The notes beneath the pieces were generated by a model. That model was not told the origin of the DNA and searched no databases. It worked only from the letters and a program-made list of their open reading frames with translations. A stretch of DNA of 64,000 nucleotides from contig CAZXPY010000004.1 in NCBI GenBank assembly GCA_964643435.1, positions 45,662 to 109,661 of the forward strand, read 5' to 3'. Source of the DNA: CAZXPY01 sp964643435 (lineage in GTDB: Bacteria; Patescibacteriota; Microgenomatia; Woykebacterales; RBG-16-39-9b). Within the stretch, counting starts at the first letter, position 1. Each line of letters opens with the position of its first letter. Below are positions 56,514 to 64,000 of the stretch, in pieces. Position numbers and translations under genes: made by a program.

Positions 56514-57815
56514 AACAAGATTGCTGGAACCACAGTATCTCTACCAAATTTTTCTCTTAAGGTGTCGATTCTTTTTTCTAGTTCCAATCTTTTGGCGCGA
56601 ACACTATCAAATAAAGAGGGTTGTATTACCTCACCCTGCCTCGCCGGCAGGCAGGCAAATTGGGAAACACCGATTCCAACAAGTCGAAGTGGCGTACGAC
56701 CATCCCACAATTCTTTTAACAAGGTTTCTCCAAGTTCATAGATTTCTTTAGTAGAGGCAGATGGGTAGGGAAGAACGCGCTGGCGGGAAACTGTCCGAAA
56801 ATCGCTATAACGAATTACTACGTAGACACAGCGGCCAAAATAACCAACGGAGCGCATTTCTTGCCCAACCTTTTCGGTTAGATATTGAAGCATTGCCAAA
56901 ATAAATTTTAAATCAGCGCTATTTTTAGCAAAAGTTTCACTACGAGAAACTGATTTTACTACTACACGAGGATTAAACCAGATATTATCTACGCCATTTG
57001 CCGCTCCCCAAAGGTTAGTAGTAAATTTTCCCCACGCTTCTATTTTTTCAAACGGCACCGCTGCTAATTCTCCTAATGTTTTTACTCCTAGTCGGTGGAA
57101 ATACTCTTCCATTTTCCTGCCAATACCGGGAAGATCTATTAGAGGCAGGGGAGCGAGAAATTCTTTTTCGGAGCCAGCCGGAACAAAAGTTAATCCATCT
57201 GGCTTTTGGTGATCACTTGCCACTTTGGCAACTACTTTTGTAGCGGCAATTCCGATCGAAGCGGTAATTCCAACCTCTGTTTTTATTTCTTCTTTAATTT
57301 TTCTTGCTATATCAATTAAACCATGCCTACTGGCAGANNNNNNNNNNNNNNNNNNNNNNNNNNNNNNNNNNNNNNNNNNNNNNNNNNNNNNNNNNNNNNN
57401 NNNNNNNNNNNNNNNNNNNNNNNNNNNNNNNNNNNNNTAGGTCTGGGTAAATAAGATTTGTTCCTGAAAAATCTAGGAAAGCCTCATCAATACCAACTTG
57501 TTCTATTTTTGGAGCGTAACGGGCGGCAATAGAAAAAACAGCAGCGGAAGCTTTGATGTATTCTTCATAGTGGCCGCCAACTACGATTGCAGCTGGACAA
57601 AGTTTTAGTGCTTGGAAAAGAGGCATTCCGGATTTGCAACCAAATTTCCTGGCTTCGTAGGAAGCAGTCGCAACCACACCTCGAGGAACACTGCGACCAT
57701 GAGGATCTACTCGACCAACCAGTATTGGTTTTCCGGCCAATGCCGGATTAAGTTTCTGCTCAACGCTAGCAAAAAAAGCATCTAAATCTAAGTGCATCCA
57801 AGATGGCCGAATCAT
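56498..57815 (-). CDS. dinB: DNA polymerase IV (DinB), interrupted by an assembly gap
   Basis: Y-family translesion polymerase. From ATG 57815: PSWMHLDLDAFFASVEQ (catalytic Asp residues), RGVVATASYEARKFGCKSGMPL, and IEQVGIDEAFLDFSG (catalytic DE). A 100-N gap (57338-57437) follows, after which GITASIGIAATKVVAKVASDHQKPDGLTFV, the helix-hairpin-helix IDLPGIGRKMEEYF and the little-finger domain continue on the same strand. Near the C-terminus an in-frame palindromic insert codes ACLPARQ between IGVSQF and GEVIQPSLF. A TTGACT/GAAGAT promoter ends 6 nt before the ATG. Confidence 0.93.
56634..56657. repeat. Palindromic in-frame insertion within dinB
   Basis: CCTGCCTCGCCGGCAGGCAGG-like GC-rich near-palindrome in an otherwise AT-rich gene; it encodes the residues CLPARQG on the minus strand. 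The flanking protein sequence joins into a normal Pol IV C-terminus if it is removed. Confidence 0.75.
57338..57437. other. Assembly gap (100 N)
   Basis: Exactly 100 undetermined bases inside dinB, a typical placeholder for a gap of unknown length. Confidence 0.99.
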
Positions 57816-57890
57816 AACTATATCTTCCAAAAATAATCCGAAAAAGTCAACCCGGACAAAATATATCAAACTAGAAAATTATTTTTATAA

Positions 57891-57899
57891 TGATATAAT
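57891..57899 (+). promoter_or_regulatory. Extended -10 promoter of fabF
   Basis: TG, one base, TATAAT (57894-57899). The leader is about 45 nt and ends with AGGAGG (57940-57945) 7 nt before ATG 57953. It contains GGAAAGCACC (57925-57934), also found in the leader at 60820-60829. Confidence 0.75.
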
Positions 57900-57952
57900 C
57901 AAGGCTCAAAGTAGATAAGGGGAGGGAAAGCACCTTAACAGGAGGCGGTCGC

Positions 57953-59191
57953 ATGACAAAGGGGCAGCGCGTAGTAATTACCGGAATGGGAGCTGTGACT
58001 CCAATCGGCAATAACGTAGAGGAGTTTTGGCAAGGTCTTCTTACTGGCCGATGCGGAGTCGAAAGAATCCAAGCTTTCGATCCAACCGATCTTAAGTCAC
58101 AAGTTGCGGCCGAAGTCAAGTGTCTTGACTCATCCGCCTATGCGTCTGATCGAGAGCTTAGTAGAATTGGTCGTGACAGTCTGTTCGCTGTTGTGGCAGT
58201 CCAAGAAGCTTTGGACCAGTATCCAATTCCTTATAACCTCCGTAAAGACACTGGAGTTCTCATCGGCAGCAACATGGCGGGAATGGACATTATCGGTGAA
58301 GCTTTCATAACAGAAAGTCGTGAAGGTCCACGCCGAGTAAACCCCCAGGTAGCGATGAGGGGGATGCCAAATACTCACAACGGAGTAGTTTCTATCCGTT
58401 TCGGATTCCAAGGCGGAGGTTTTGCTCCAGCTTCGGCCTGCGCCACTGGGTTAAACGCTATTGGCGAGGGCTTTCTTTGGGTACAATCTGGTTTTATGCC
58501 GGTTGTTATTGCGGGAGGTTGCGAATCAGGAATTTTGCGAACTCTTTTTGCTAGTTTTGGAAATCTTAAGGCTTTATCGACTCACTACAACAACGAACCT
58601 AAAAAAGCCTCCCGACCATTCGATGCTAGACGCGACGGTTTTGTTGGGGCAGAAGGATCAGGAGTTTTAGTACTAATGACACTGCCTTTGGCAAAAGAAC
58701 TTGGTTTACCAATTCTCGCTGAAATAATTGGTTATGGTACTAGTTTTGATGCTAGTAATATGATTGACCCTACTGGTGAGGGAGCCACTTTAGCGATAGT
58801 TAGAGCGTTGCGGTGGGCAGAAATTCTACCCCCCGATGTCGATTACATTAACGCTCACGCCACTGGTACTCCAAATGGCGATAGAGCGGAGACTAAAGGA
58901 ATCAAGGAAGTTTTCGGCGATAGGGCTTACAAGATTCCGATAAGCTCTATCAAAGGTCATATCGGTCACGGAATGGGAGCAGCTGGGGCAATAGAATCTG
59001 TAGCCGTAGTTAAAACTCTACAAACTGGTATTGTGCCTCCAACTCTTAATTGGGAATTTTCTGATCCAGACTGTGATTTGGATTATGTAGCTACTGGTTC
59101 TCGCCAAACCAATCCAAGGATAGTCCTCAAAAACTCTTTCGGATTTGGCGGCGTGAATGCCTCTTTAGTATTACGGAAGTGGGAAGAGTAA
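57953..59191 (+). CDS. fabF: Beta-ketoacyl-ACP synthase II (FabF-like)
   Basis: 412 residues. Condensing-enzyme triad: Cys in PASACATGLNAIGEGF, His in NAHATGTPNGD and His in SSIKGHIGHGMGAAGA; KNSFGFGGVNASLVLRKW is the C-terminal signature. It elongates acyl-ACP with malonyl-ACP. No other fatty-acid synthesis gene is in the window apart from plsC, and the only ACP here lacks its serine, so its carrier partner is unclear. Monocistronic, with its own strong ribosome site and terminator. Confidence 0.94.
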   Translation: MTKGQRVVITGMGAVTPIGNNVEEFWQGLLTGRCGVERIQAFDPTDLKSQVAAEVKCLDSSAYASDRELSRIGRDSLFAVVAVQEALDQYPIPYNLRKDTGVLIGSNMAGMDIIGEAFITESREGPRRVNPQVAMRGMPNTHNGVVSIRFGFQGGGFAPASACATGLNAIGEGFLWVQSGFMPVVIAGGCESGILRTLFASFGNLKALSTHYNNEPKKASRPFDARRDGFVGAEGSGVLVLMTLPLAKELGLPILAEIIGYGTSFDASNMIDPTGEGATLAIVRALRWAEILPPDVDYINAHATGTPNGDRAETKGIKEVFGDRAYKIPISSIKGHIGHGMGAAGAIESVAVVKTLQTGIVPPTLNWEFSDPDCDLDYVATGSRQTNPRIVLKNSFGFGGVNASLVLRKWEE

Positions 59192-59200
59192 AAAAGTTAC

Positions 59201-59248
59201 GCCCTGTTTGGTTAAAACCCGCAGAGACCAACAGGGCTTTTCTTTTTT
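59201..59248 (+). terminator. Intrinsic terminator after fabF
   Basis: GCCCTGTTTGGT (59201-59212) pairs with ACCAACAGGGC (59227-59237), followed by TTTTCTTTTTT. It reaches into the stop codon of the convergent nuclease gene. Confidence 0.9.
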
Positions 59249-60011
59249 AGATCTTTGATTTTCGCCAACCATTCTTTACCGCTTCTTCTTCAGAACAAAA
59301 CCATCTTTCTCCACGAGTCTCATCTATCACTGTTTTATCATAGAATTTTTGGCCGGGAAGATGATAAATTTTTTCGCCAGAAGAAGAGATGTTGCCTTTA
59401 ACTGTACAATCGGTGGTTGGTTGAGTAGTTCGCGTTCCGGCAACGAATCCACATGAACCCCACAAACCTTTATTTGCTTCCCGTGCCTCCTTTTCTGCTT
59501 GAAGAAACAAATCTTGATATTTTACATCTGGCGGGTAAGTAGAAGAAAAAGCATAACCTTCGCGAACTAGCGTTTCATTTACAAAAAGTTCAGCAACATA
59601 AACGTAGCGTAGCATACGACCGTATTTATCAGTTTCGGACACATCTTTTTCAAGTCTAACTTTTTTCCCTTCAACTAGCTCTTTATTTTTTGCGCTGGCT
59701 TCTTTTCCGAAACATTGAACTGTTGTTCTTGGATCTACTGTTTCGGGAGTATCAATTCCGATGTAACGGACTTTTGAGCCTCCTTCAATCTGGATGGTAT
59801 CCCCGTCAATTACCCTGATAACTAGAACAAGAGAATCCTGAGTTGGTTTTTGTATAGAAGTTGGGGTAGCTTCTTTTGGAATAGTAGCCGATAATTTAGT
59901 TCCTTGTTTATCTATAGCTTCATTTTTAGGACCTTGCCTCGGCTGTAGTAGCCAAATAAGAAGTAGACCAGAGACGACTGCCAAAACTACCCAAAGTTTT
60001 TTCACTTGCAT
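59247..60011 (-). CDS. Exported thermonuclease (SNase-like) with C-terminal domain
   Basis: 254 residues from ATG 60011. Signal/anchor helix (about 5-24), linker, then a staphylococcal nuclease domain: VLVIRVIDGDTIQIEGGSKVRYIGIDTPE, DKYGRMLRYVYV (catalytic Arg) and NETLVREGYAF. The C-terminal 50 residues (DCTVKGNISSSGEKIYHLPGQKFYDKT...GERWFCSEEEAVKNGWRKS) form the small domain often attached to such nucleases. It may digest environmental DNA outside the cell, a plausible nucleotide source for a host-dependent bacterium. Confidence 0.9.
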   Translation of the reverse strand: MQVKKLWVVLAVVSGLLLIWLLQPRQGPKNEAIDKQGTKLSATIPKEATPTSIQKPTQDSLVLVIRVIDGDTIQIEGGSKVRYIGIDTPETVDPRTTVQCFGKEASAKNKELVEGKKVRLEKDVSETDKYGRMLRYVYVAELFVNETLVREGYAFSSTYPPDVKYQDLFLQAEKEAREANKGLWGSCGFVAGTRTTQPTTDCTVKGNISSSGEKIYHLPGQKFYDKTVIDETRGERWFCSEEEAVKNGWRKSKI

Positions 60012-60086
60012 ATTTCTTTCCTTTTTGTAACCATAATAATAAGGAAAGGGTCTGTCAATAAACAACTAGAAAGGAGAGGGGTAAAA

Positions 60087-60716
60087 GTGCTTTATTGGCT
60101 GGTGAGATTATTGGGTCTAATTTTCTTTTGGTCTAAACTAATTCCAATCAAAGTAATCGGGAGAGAGTATCTGCCAAAAAAGGGACCAATTGTGATAGCC
60201 GCCAATCATATAGACTCCGTTGACTTGGTAGTGATAATCTGCCATCTACCATTCACCGTCTATTTTATGCTCAAGCATGACAACAATCCTTTAGTGCGGT
60301 TTCTTTTGACGCAATTACTGAAAATGTTCATCGTAAGGCGGTTTGGTGTGGCTAACCCAACTGCCTTCAGAAAAGCCCGAAATCTTTTGGCTGAAGGTAA
60401 GGCTGTCGGTATATTTCCAGAAGGAACTAGATCAGGAGAGTTGCAGCGCGCTAAAAGTGGAGTTGGTCTTTTAGTAACCATCAATAATGTACCGGTGATT
60501 CCGGTCTCGATTGATGGTACTCAAGGCTTGCTTCGAAGATTTTGGTGGGAGATACCTAGAGCGGTTTTCCGCAGAAGGCCGCCAATCTCGGTAGTTTTTG
60601 GCGAACCTTTCATCCCCAATACCGAAGATCGAAACTATCAAGCTGTAGCGGATGCTATTATGATCCGTATTGCAAATGGATTACCGCCACAACGGCGTGG
60701 GTACTATGCACGGTAG
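60087..60716 (+). CDS. plsC: 1-acyl-sn-glycerol-3-phosphate acyltransferase (PlsC-like)
   Basis: 209 residues from GTG 60087, which follows AAGGAGAGGGG (60071-60081). One N-terminal hydrophobic helix, then the acyltransferase motifs NHIDSVD (H-x4-D), IFPEGTRS and VPVIPVSIDGT. It makes phosphatidic acid from lysophosphatidic acid at the membrane. The open frame extends to 60006 but would overlap the divergent nuclease gene. Confidence 0.93.
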   Translation: MLYWLVRLLGLIFFWSKLIPIKVIGREYLPKKGPIVIAANHIDSVDLVVIICHLPFTVYFMLKHDNNPLVRFLLTQLLKMFIVRRFGVANPTAFRKARNLLAEGKAVGIFPEGTRSGELQRAKSGVGLLVTINNVPVIPVSIDGTQGLLRRFWWEIPRAVFRRRPPISVVFGEPFIPNTEDRNYQAVADAIMIRIANGLPPQRRGYYAR

Positions 60717-60718
60717 TC

Positions 60719-60750
60719 GAGACTAGTTATTTAAACTAGTCTCTTTTTTT
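60719..60750 (+). terminator. Intrinsic terminator after plsC
   Basis: GAGACTAGTT/AACTAGTCTC (60719-60728, 60734-60743) followed by seven T. Confidence 0.92.
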
Positions 60751-60844
60751 GTTTAATTTGCAAAGATAAGAAAACAGACGTACAATTATTTTAAGCACAA
60801 TAACATAAACTATAAATCTGGAAAGCACCCAAAGGAGGTGTCTC

Positions 60845-61633
60845 TTGGCTGGCAAGAACGGGGTTTACTTGGAACCAGCCTTCAGCCTCCTACTAGGTGT
60901 GTGGGGAGAGTTGAAGGCACCGCAAGAGTGGGTCCAACTTAAATCCACTCAAATTTTCAGGGGGAGAGGAGTGAGACAAGGGGACGGCAGAGGGGTTATT
61001 TTAGTACCGGGGTTTTTGAGTAATGATGGTTATTTAAATGACCTATATAGCTGGTTACTTAGAACCGGGTACGCGCCTTACTTTGCAAATTTTGGACGCA
61101 ATAGCGATTGTCCGGAAATATTAACGAAAAAATTGCTCCTTAAAATAGATGAGGTTTACGAGAACACCGGACGTAGAGTAGTTTTGATTGGTCATAGTTT
61201 AGGTGGAACGATTGCTATCGCGGCTGCCAAAAGAGCGCCGAGAAAAGTTTTTAAAATAATAACTCTAGGCTCACCAATTCACAACGCCGCTGTTAACTTT
61301 CTAGTTTTTGGCCTTGCTTCTCTCATCGGCAGTATTATCAGAACAAGAGGTGACCGACCAGAAAATTGTTATACTGATCGTTGTAACTGCCTCTTTGTAA
61401 GAAGCCTACCAACTCCACCACCAAAAAGTGTGGAAGCAAACGCTATTTATACTCGGGAGGATAGGGTAGTACGCTGGCGCTGTACGGTTTGGAATAATAA
61501 TGAGGGACGCAATCTGGCGGTAAACGGAACTCATGTCGGACTTGCATTTAACCCAGAAGTTTACCGAGCAATTGCGAATATTTTGAGCGAAACGGGCTCC
61601 GAACAAACTCCACTGCTCAAGGTGGTTACTTAA
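60845..61633 (+). CDS. Alpha/beta-hydrolase, lipase-like
   Basis: 262 residues with a TTG start 6 nt after AAAGGAGG (60831-60838). VILVPGFLSNDGYLNDLYSWLLRTGY (oxyanion region), nucleophile GHSLGG in VVLIGHSLGGTIAIAAAK and a late His in NGTHVGLAFNPE fit an alpha/beta-hydrolase of the triacylglycerol-lipase/esterase type. No signal peptide, so it is probably cytoplasmic. Monocistronic; its leader shares GGAAAGCACC with that of fabF, and both genes concern acyl chains. Confidence 0.82.
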   Translation: MAGKNGVYLEPAFSLLLGVWGELKAPQEWVQLKSTQIFRGRGVRQGDGRGVILVPGFLSNDGYLNDLYSWLLRTGYAPYFANFGRNSDCPEILTKKLLLKIDEVYENTGRRVVLIGHSLGGTIAIAAAKRAPRKVFKIITLGSPIHNAAVNFLVFGLASLIGSIIRTRGDRPENCYTDRCNCLFVRSLPTPPPKSVEANAIYTREDRVVRWRCTVWNNNEGRNLAVNGTHVGLAFNPEVYRAIANILSETGSEQTPLLKVVT

Positions 61634-61658
61634 ACAAACAGTAACCACCTTATCTTTT
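61619..61658 (+). terminator. Intrinsic terminator after the hydrolase gene
   Basis: AAGGTGGTTACT/AGTAACCACCTT (61619-61630, 61640-61651), 12-bp perfect stem, then ATCTTTT. The left arm overlaps the last codons. Confidence 0.9.
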
Positions 61659-61705
61659 AAAAAGCTGCTTGAACTTTAAGTAATTTTTTAGATAAACTAA
61701 AATTA

Positions 61706-62098
61706 ATGCTCGAATCTTTCAAAATAGAAAGCACCAAACAAAAAGAATTAATTGACATTACTAAAGTGGTCGAAAAAATTGTCGGCAAATCTAAAATTAA
61801 CGAAGGTTTGTGTTTAGTGTTTACTAACCATACCACCGCCGCTATTATTATGACGGAATTGGAAGAAGGTCTTGATGAGGATATCTTAAGCGGAATTGAA
61901 CAACTTAAACCAAAAGGACCTTTTAAACACGCTCATAACCCGGACCACTCTCCAAGTCATATTTTTAGCGGCTTTTTTGGGCCGGATCTTGTGATGCCAG
62001 TAGAAAACGCCGCCCTTTCCTTGGGGACGTGGCAGAGAATTCTATTTCTAGAGTTAGATGGTCCAAGGGAAAGAAAAGTTACCGTAGTAGTAAAGTAG
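61706..62098 (+). CDS. YjbQ/UPF0047-family protein
   Basis: 130 residues matching the YjbQ fold: TNHTTAAIIMTELEEGLDEDIL, HNPDHSPSHIFSGFFGPDLVMPVENAALSLGTWQRILFLELDGPRERKVTVVV. Family members have weak thiamine-phosphate synthase activity in vitro; their physiological role is unclear. A TTGAAC/TAAACT promoter (61669-61698) ends 7 nt before the ATG, so it is probably leaderless. Confidence 0.9.
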   Translation: MLESFKIESTKQKELIDITKVVEKIVGKSKINEGLCLVFTNHTTAAIIMTELEEGLDEDILSGIEQLKPKGPFKHAHNPDHSPSHIFSGFFGPDLVMPVENAALSLGTWQRILFLELDGPRERKVTVVVK

Positions 62099-62105
62099 CT
62101 CCCAA

Positions 62106-62582
62106 TTACTTACGGGAGAAATTGGAAACTGTAATAATCGAACCGTTTGGGATTATGTGATAAACTCCGTCTTTATCTTTGATTGTTACTGTCCGTAGCG
62201 AAATTTTTTCAACTACTCCTTTTTTATCTAAAATCGAAATTATATCCCCTTCGTTAAACTGATTTTCAATTAGTAAGAAAAAACCACTAATAACGTCTTT
62301 AACTAGAGTTTGCGCGCCGAAACCAATTGCCAAGCCAACAATCCCGGCCGAAGCTAAAATTGGCGTAATATCAAAACCAATTTCCTTCAAAATCATTATA
62401 AACGTGATTACCCAGATTATGGTAATTAAAGCTGTTTTCAAAAGACTGCTTACCGTACTTAGTCTCTGACTTTTTGGGGAACCAACTGCCAACCCCTTAA
62501 CAAAGGTATCTACAGACCGGCCAATAAATACTCGTAAAATCAAGGCAACTATGATAATTAAAATTACGCGGAAAACAGGCAT
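62106..62582 (-). CDS. Small MscS-family mechanosensitive channel
   Basis: 158 residues, far shorter than E. coli MscS (286). It keeps two membrane helices, the pore helix FDITPILASAGIVGLAIGFGAQTLVKDVISGFFLLIENQFNEGDII and the start of the beta domain (KKGVVEKISLRTVTIKDKDGVYHIIPNG), then stops at NFSRK, so the cytoplasmic C-terminal cage is missing. It should still gate under membrane tension, but this is untested. Convergent with the YjbQ-like gene. Confidence 0.9.
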   Translation of the reverse strand: MPVFRVILIIIVALILRVFIGRSVDTFVKGLAVGSPKSQRLSTVSSLLKTALITIIWVITFIMILKEIGFDITPILASAGIVGLAIGFGAQTLVKDVISGFFLLIENQFNEGDIISILDKKGVVEKISLRTVTIKDKDGVYHIIPNGSIITVSNFSRK

Positions 62583-62656
62583 AAATTTATGTTAACAAAA
62601 AAGAATAGGGTTTTCAATTTTGCTCTCTGTGATAAACTTTCCTTGAAAGTAATTGA

Positions 62657-63313
62657 ATGCCGATTCGCGATCACAACCCTTCAAATAAATTTCCGTTTAT
62701 TACTATCACCTTAATTGCCATTAATTTATATGTTTTTTATTTACAATTAACTGCTCCTTCGATTGAAGGTTTCATTTATCAATATGCCCTAGTTCCTGCT
62801 TCTATCGATTTTAAGAATTTTGACTCTCTCTATCCTTTTATAACGGCACTGTTTTTACACGGCGGGTTTATTCATCTTGGGTCTAATATGTTGTTTTTGT
62901 GGGTCTTTGGAGACAATATTGAAGCCGCTCTTGGTCACATAAAATTTTTAGTGTTTTACCTTTTCGCCGGAGTAATTGCGTCTCTGACCCAATATCTCCT
63001 GCTAACGGGCAGTAATATCCCCCAAATTGGGGCTAGTGGCGCGATTGCTGGGGTTTTAGGTGCTTACCTTATCCTTTTTCCAAAAGCAAGAATTGATGTT
63101 TTAATTCCGCTTGGGCTTTTTCCAGTCATCACCGCTGTCCCGGCTTATTTGATGTTATTGTATTGGTTCGTAACCCAACTTTTCTCTGGTGCAGCTTCGG
63201 TAGTAACCGGAGTAGCCGGTAGTGGCGGGATCGCCTTTTTTGCTCATATCGGCGGTTTTGTAGGCGGTATTTTACTTATAAATATCCTAAAACCCAAAAA
63301 ACTTCTTAGTTAA
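62657..63313 (+). CDS. Rhomboid-family intramembrane serine protease
   Basis: 218 residues, six helices. PFITALFLHGGFIHLGSNMLFLWVFG, catalytic Ser in QIGASGAIAGVLGAYL (GASGA) and catalytic His in AFFAHIGGFVGGI form the dyad. It cleaves membrane proteins within their helices; the substrate is unknown. Start ATG at 62657 gives the conserved N-terminal PIRDHNPSNKFPFITITLIAIN. Confidence 0.94.
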   Translation: MPIRDHNPSNKFPFITITLIAINLYVFYLQLTAPSIEGFIYQYALVPASIDFKNFDSLYPFITALFLHGGFIHLGSNMLFLWVFGDNIEAALGHIKFLVFYLFAGVIASLTQYLLLTGSNIPQIGASGAIAGVLGAYLILFPKARIDVLIPLGLFPVITAVPAYLMLLYWFVTQLFSGAASVVTGVAGSGGIAFFAHIGGFVGGILLINILKPKKLLS

Positions 63314-63334
63314 ACTCTATTCAATATCTTTCGT

Positions 63335-63363
63335 TTGAATTTTAACCTTTTATGTGCTAGGAT
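63335..63363 (+). promoter_or_regulatory. Promoter of the small gene at 63407
   Basis: TTGAAT (63335-63340), 17 nt, TAGGAT (63358-63363); a leader of about 35 nt follows, ending with AGGAGG. Confidence 0.65.
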
Positions 63364-63406
63364 GGGAACCAAACAAAAACCCGTTCACGACACTAGGAGG
63401 AGAGAC

Positions 63407-63628
63407 GTGCAGGCAGTTCAAAACCAAAGGCGCAGTCTTTTGAAAGGTTTTTGGTACGTAATTAGATTTTCACGATGTATAATTTGGTGCAAAAATATCA
63501 CCAAATGGGCAGTTGGCTACCGCCTAGACAAAACTCATCGATGCGGACAACCTGTTCAGTACCGCTTCGAGTGCCAAAACCACAGTCTCGTATTCGATTA
63601 TGAAGGACCGCCAGACTGGTGTGCCTGA
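63407..63628 (+). CDS. Small Cys-containing hypothetical protein
   Basis: 73 residues from GTG 63407, chosen because AGGAGGAG (63395-63402) lies 4 nt upstream and the promoter start is downstream of earlier in-frame codons. Basic and aromatic (SLLKGFWYVIRFSRCIIWCKNITKWAVGYRLD), with five Cys. No family recognised. It is followed 17 nt later by another Cys-rich small gene, probably in one transcript that ends at the terminator at 63856. Confidence 0.55.
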   Translation: MQAVQNQRRSLLKGFWYVIRFSRCIIWCKNITKWAVGYRLDKTHRCGQPVQYRFECQNHSLVFDYEGPPDWCA

Positions 63629-63645
63629 AAGGGAGAAGATAAGAG

Positions 63646-63834
63646 ATGGTGCGCGTATTGTCCAGTCCGTGTGCTGCTTGCAACGCGGGTTTTCACGAAG
63701 GGTGTGAGTCCAAGAAACCTATCGACCGTGGCGTAGTTGGTGGAGTTGCTTGCCCTTGTCTCTGTAGGAGAAATCCGCAGAGACTGCTACCAAAACTTAA
63801 CCTACCTAAACTACCCACTCCACGAAGTAATTAA
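63646..63834 (+). CDS. Cys-rich mini-protein
   Basis: 62 residues. A cluster of seven Cys and one His in the first 40 residues (CAACNAGFHEGCE, CPCLC) suggests a small metal-binding or disulfide-rich fold; the C-terminal tail is Pro/Leu-rich. GGGAGAAG lies 8-9 nt upstream of ATG 63646. No homologue recognised. Confidence 0.55.
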   Translation: MVRVLSSPCAACNAGFHEGCESKKPIDRGVVGGVACPCLCRRNPQRLLPKLNLPKLPTPRSN

Positions 63835-63855
63835 CCTTTTTCTCTATCAACTTCG

Positions 63856-63887
63856 AGAGGTTAGGATGAAAACTCCTAACCTCTTTT
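63856..63887 (+). terminator. Intrinsic terminator of the Cys-rich gene pair
   Basis: AGAGGTTAGGA/TCCTAACCTCT (63856-63866, 63874-63884) followed by TTTT. Confidence 0.9.
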
Positions 63888-63942
63888 CTATATATCGCCA
63901 ACCTCTTGACTCTAACCAAGACTGAGAGCATGCTAAATTAGC

Positions 63943-63948
63943 TATAAT
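63943..63948 (+). promoter_or_regulatory. -10 of the last gene
   Basis: TATAAT ending 8 nt before ATG 63957; no clear -35. Leaderless by spacing. Confidence 0.55.
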
Positions 63949-63956
63949 AGAGATTG

Positions 63957-64000
63957 ATGAGTAGGGTATTAATCGGAATAATTTTGATATTGATAGGTTT
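63957..64000 (+). CDS. Start of a membrane protein (partial)
   Basis: Only 14 codons are in the window: MSRVLIGIILILIG, the beginning of an N-terminal membrane helix or signal peptide. The gene continues past the window end. Function cannot be said. Confidence 0.5.
   Translation, partial: MSRVLIGIILILIG

Noticed and set aside
57225..57440. Plus-strand frame across the 100-N gap
   Set aside because: It is the antisense of dinB and consists largely of N.
1..64000. CRISPR arrays
   Set aside because: Repeats found are dispersed, structured and not regularly spaced; no cas gene is present.

Overview
The window looks like a chromosome segment from an uncultured, AT-rich Candidate Phyla Radiation (Patescibacteria, most likely Microgenomates-like) bacterium. 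Evidence: stripped-down aminoacyl-tRNA synthetases (ThrRS without its editing half, PheRS beta without the N-terminal tRNA-binding domain), a type IV pilus locus with no secretin, MurT/GatD and sortase of a Gram-positive-like wall, an acyl carrier protein that lacks its attachment serine, and many tiny intergenic structured elements. TGA is used as stop. Lineage is inferred; no rRNA is present. Two assembly gaps occur (10 N at 4932-4941, 100 N at 57338-57437).

Layout. 1-3.3 kb is accessory: a restriction endonuclease, Vsr, two orphans and a Phd/RelE-type toxin-antitoxin pair. 3.3-16 kb holds envelope and miscellaneous genes: two methyltransferase/VOC genes, an anchored glycosidase-like protein, tRNA-Leu/Gly genes, DUF192, a muramidase-like protein, murT-gatD, a sortase, an RnfD-like protein, a metallo-hydrolase, a matrixin-like protease, a MacB-like ABC exporter and a LiaF-like protein. 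16-32.8 kb is housekeeping: clpP, tRNA-Val, thrS, tsaC, infC-rpmI-rplT, pheST, a class A penicillin-binding protein, tyrS, recG, rpmF-nusB-acpP-rnc and rpsP-khpA-trmD. 32.9-46.7 kb (minus strand) is a type IV pilus locus reading pilB, pilT, pilC, major pilin, pilD, four minor pilins, PilX-like, rhodanese, secreted beta-rich protein, pilM, pilN, pilO. 46.8-54.3 kb carries holB, gyrB, gyrA, glyA and a Xer recombinase. 54.4-64 kb mixes singly transcribed genes (zinc-finger proteins, an orphan, YfbR-like HD, dinB, fabF, nuclease, plsC, lipase-like, YjbQ-like, MscS, rhomboid).

Two expression styles stand out. Many genes have a good -10 (often TTGACA/TTGCAA plus 17 nt) ending only 6-10 nt before the start codon, implying leaderless or nearly leaderless mRNAs. 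A second set, mainly small or accessory genes, has leaders with strong Shine-Dalgarno sites and often its own terminator.

The most unusual content is non-coding. Foldable 40-160 nt elements sit at gene ends, several bracketed by near-direct repeats copied from the adjacent gene (tRNA-Leu 5' ends twice, gyrB, pilC and dinB 3' ends). At 5.6-5.9 kb an intact tRNA-Leu(UAA) is nested inside the anticodon arm of a second, interrupted tRNA-Leu-like sequence. Other notable points: infC with an apparent AUA start, a perfectly symmetric divergent promoter pair sharing one palindromic -35 box, a palindromic in-frame insertion in dinB, and recurrent hairpin/T-run modules directly ahead of start codons.
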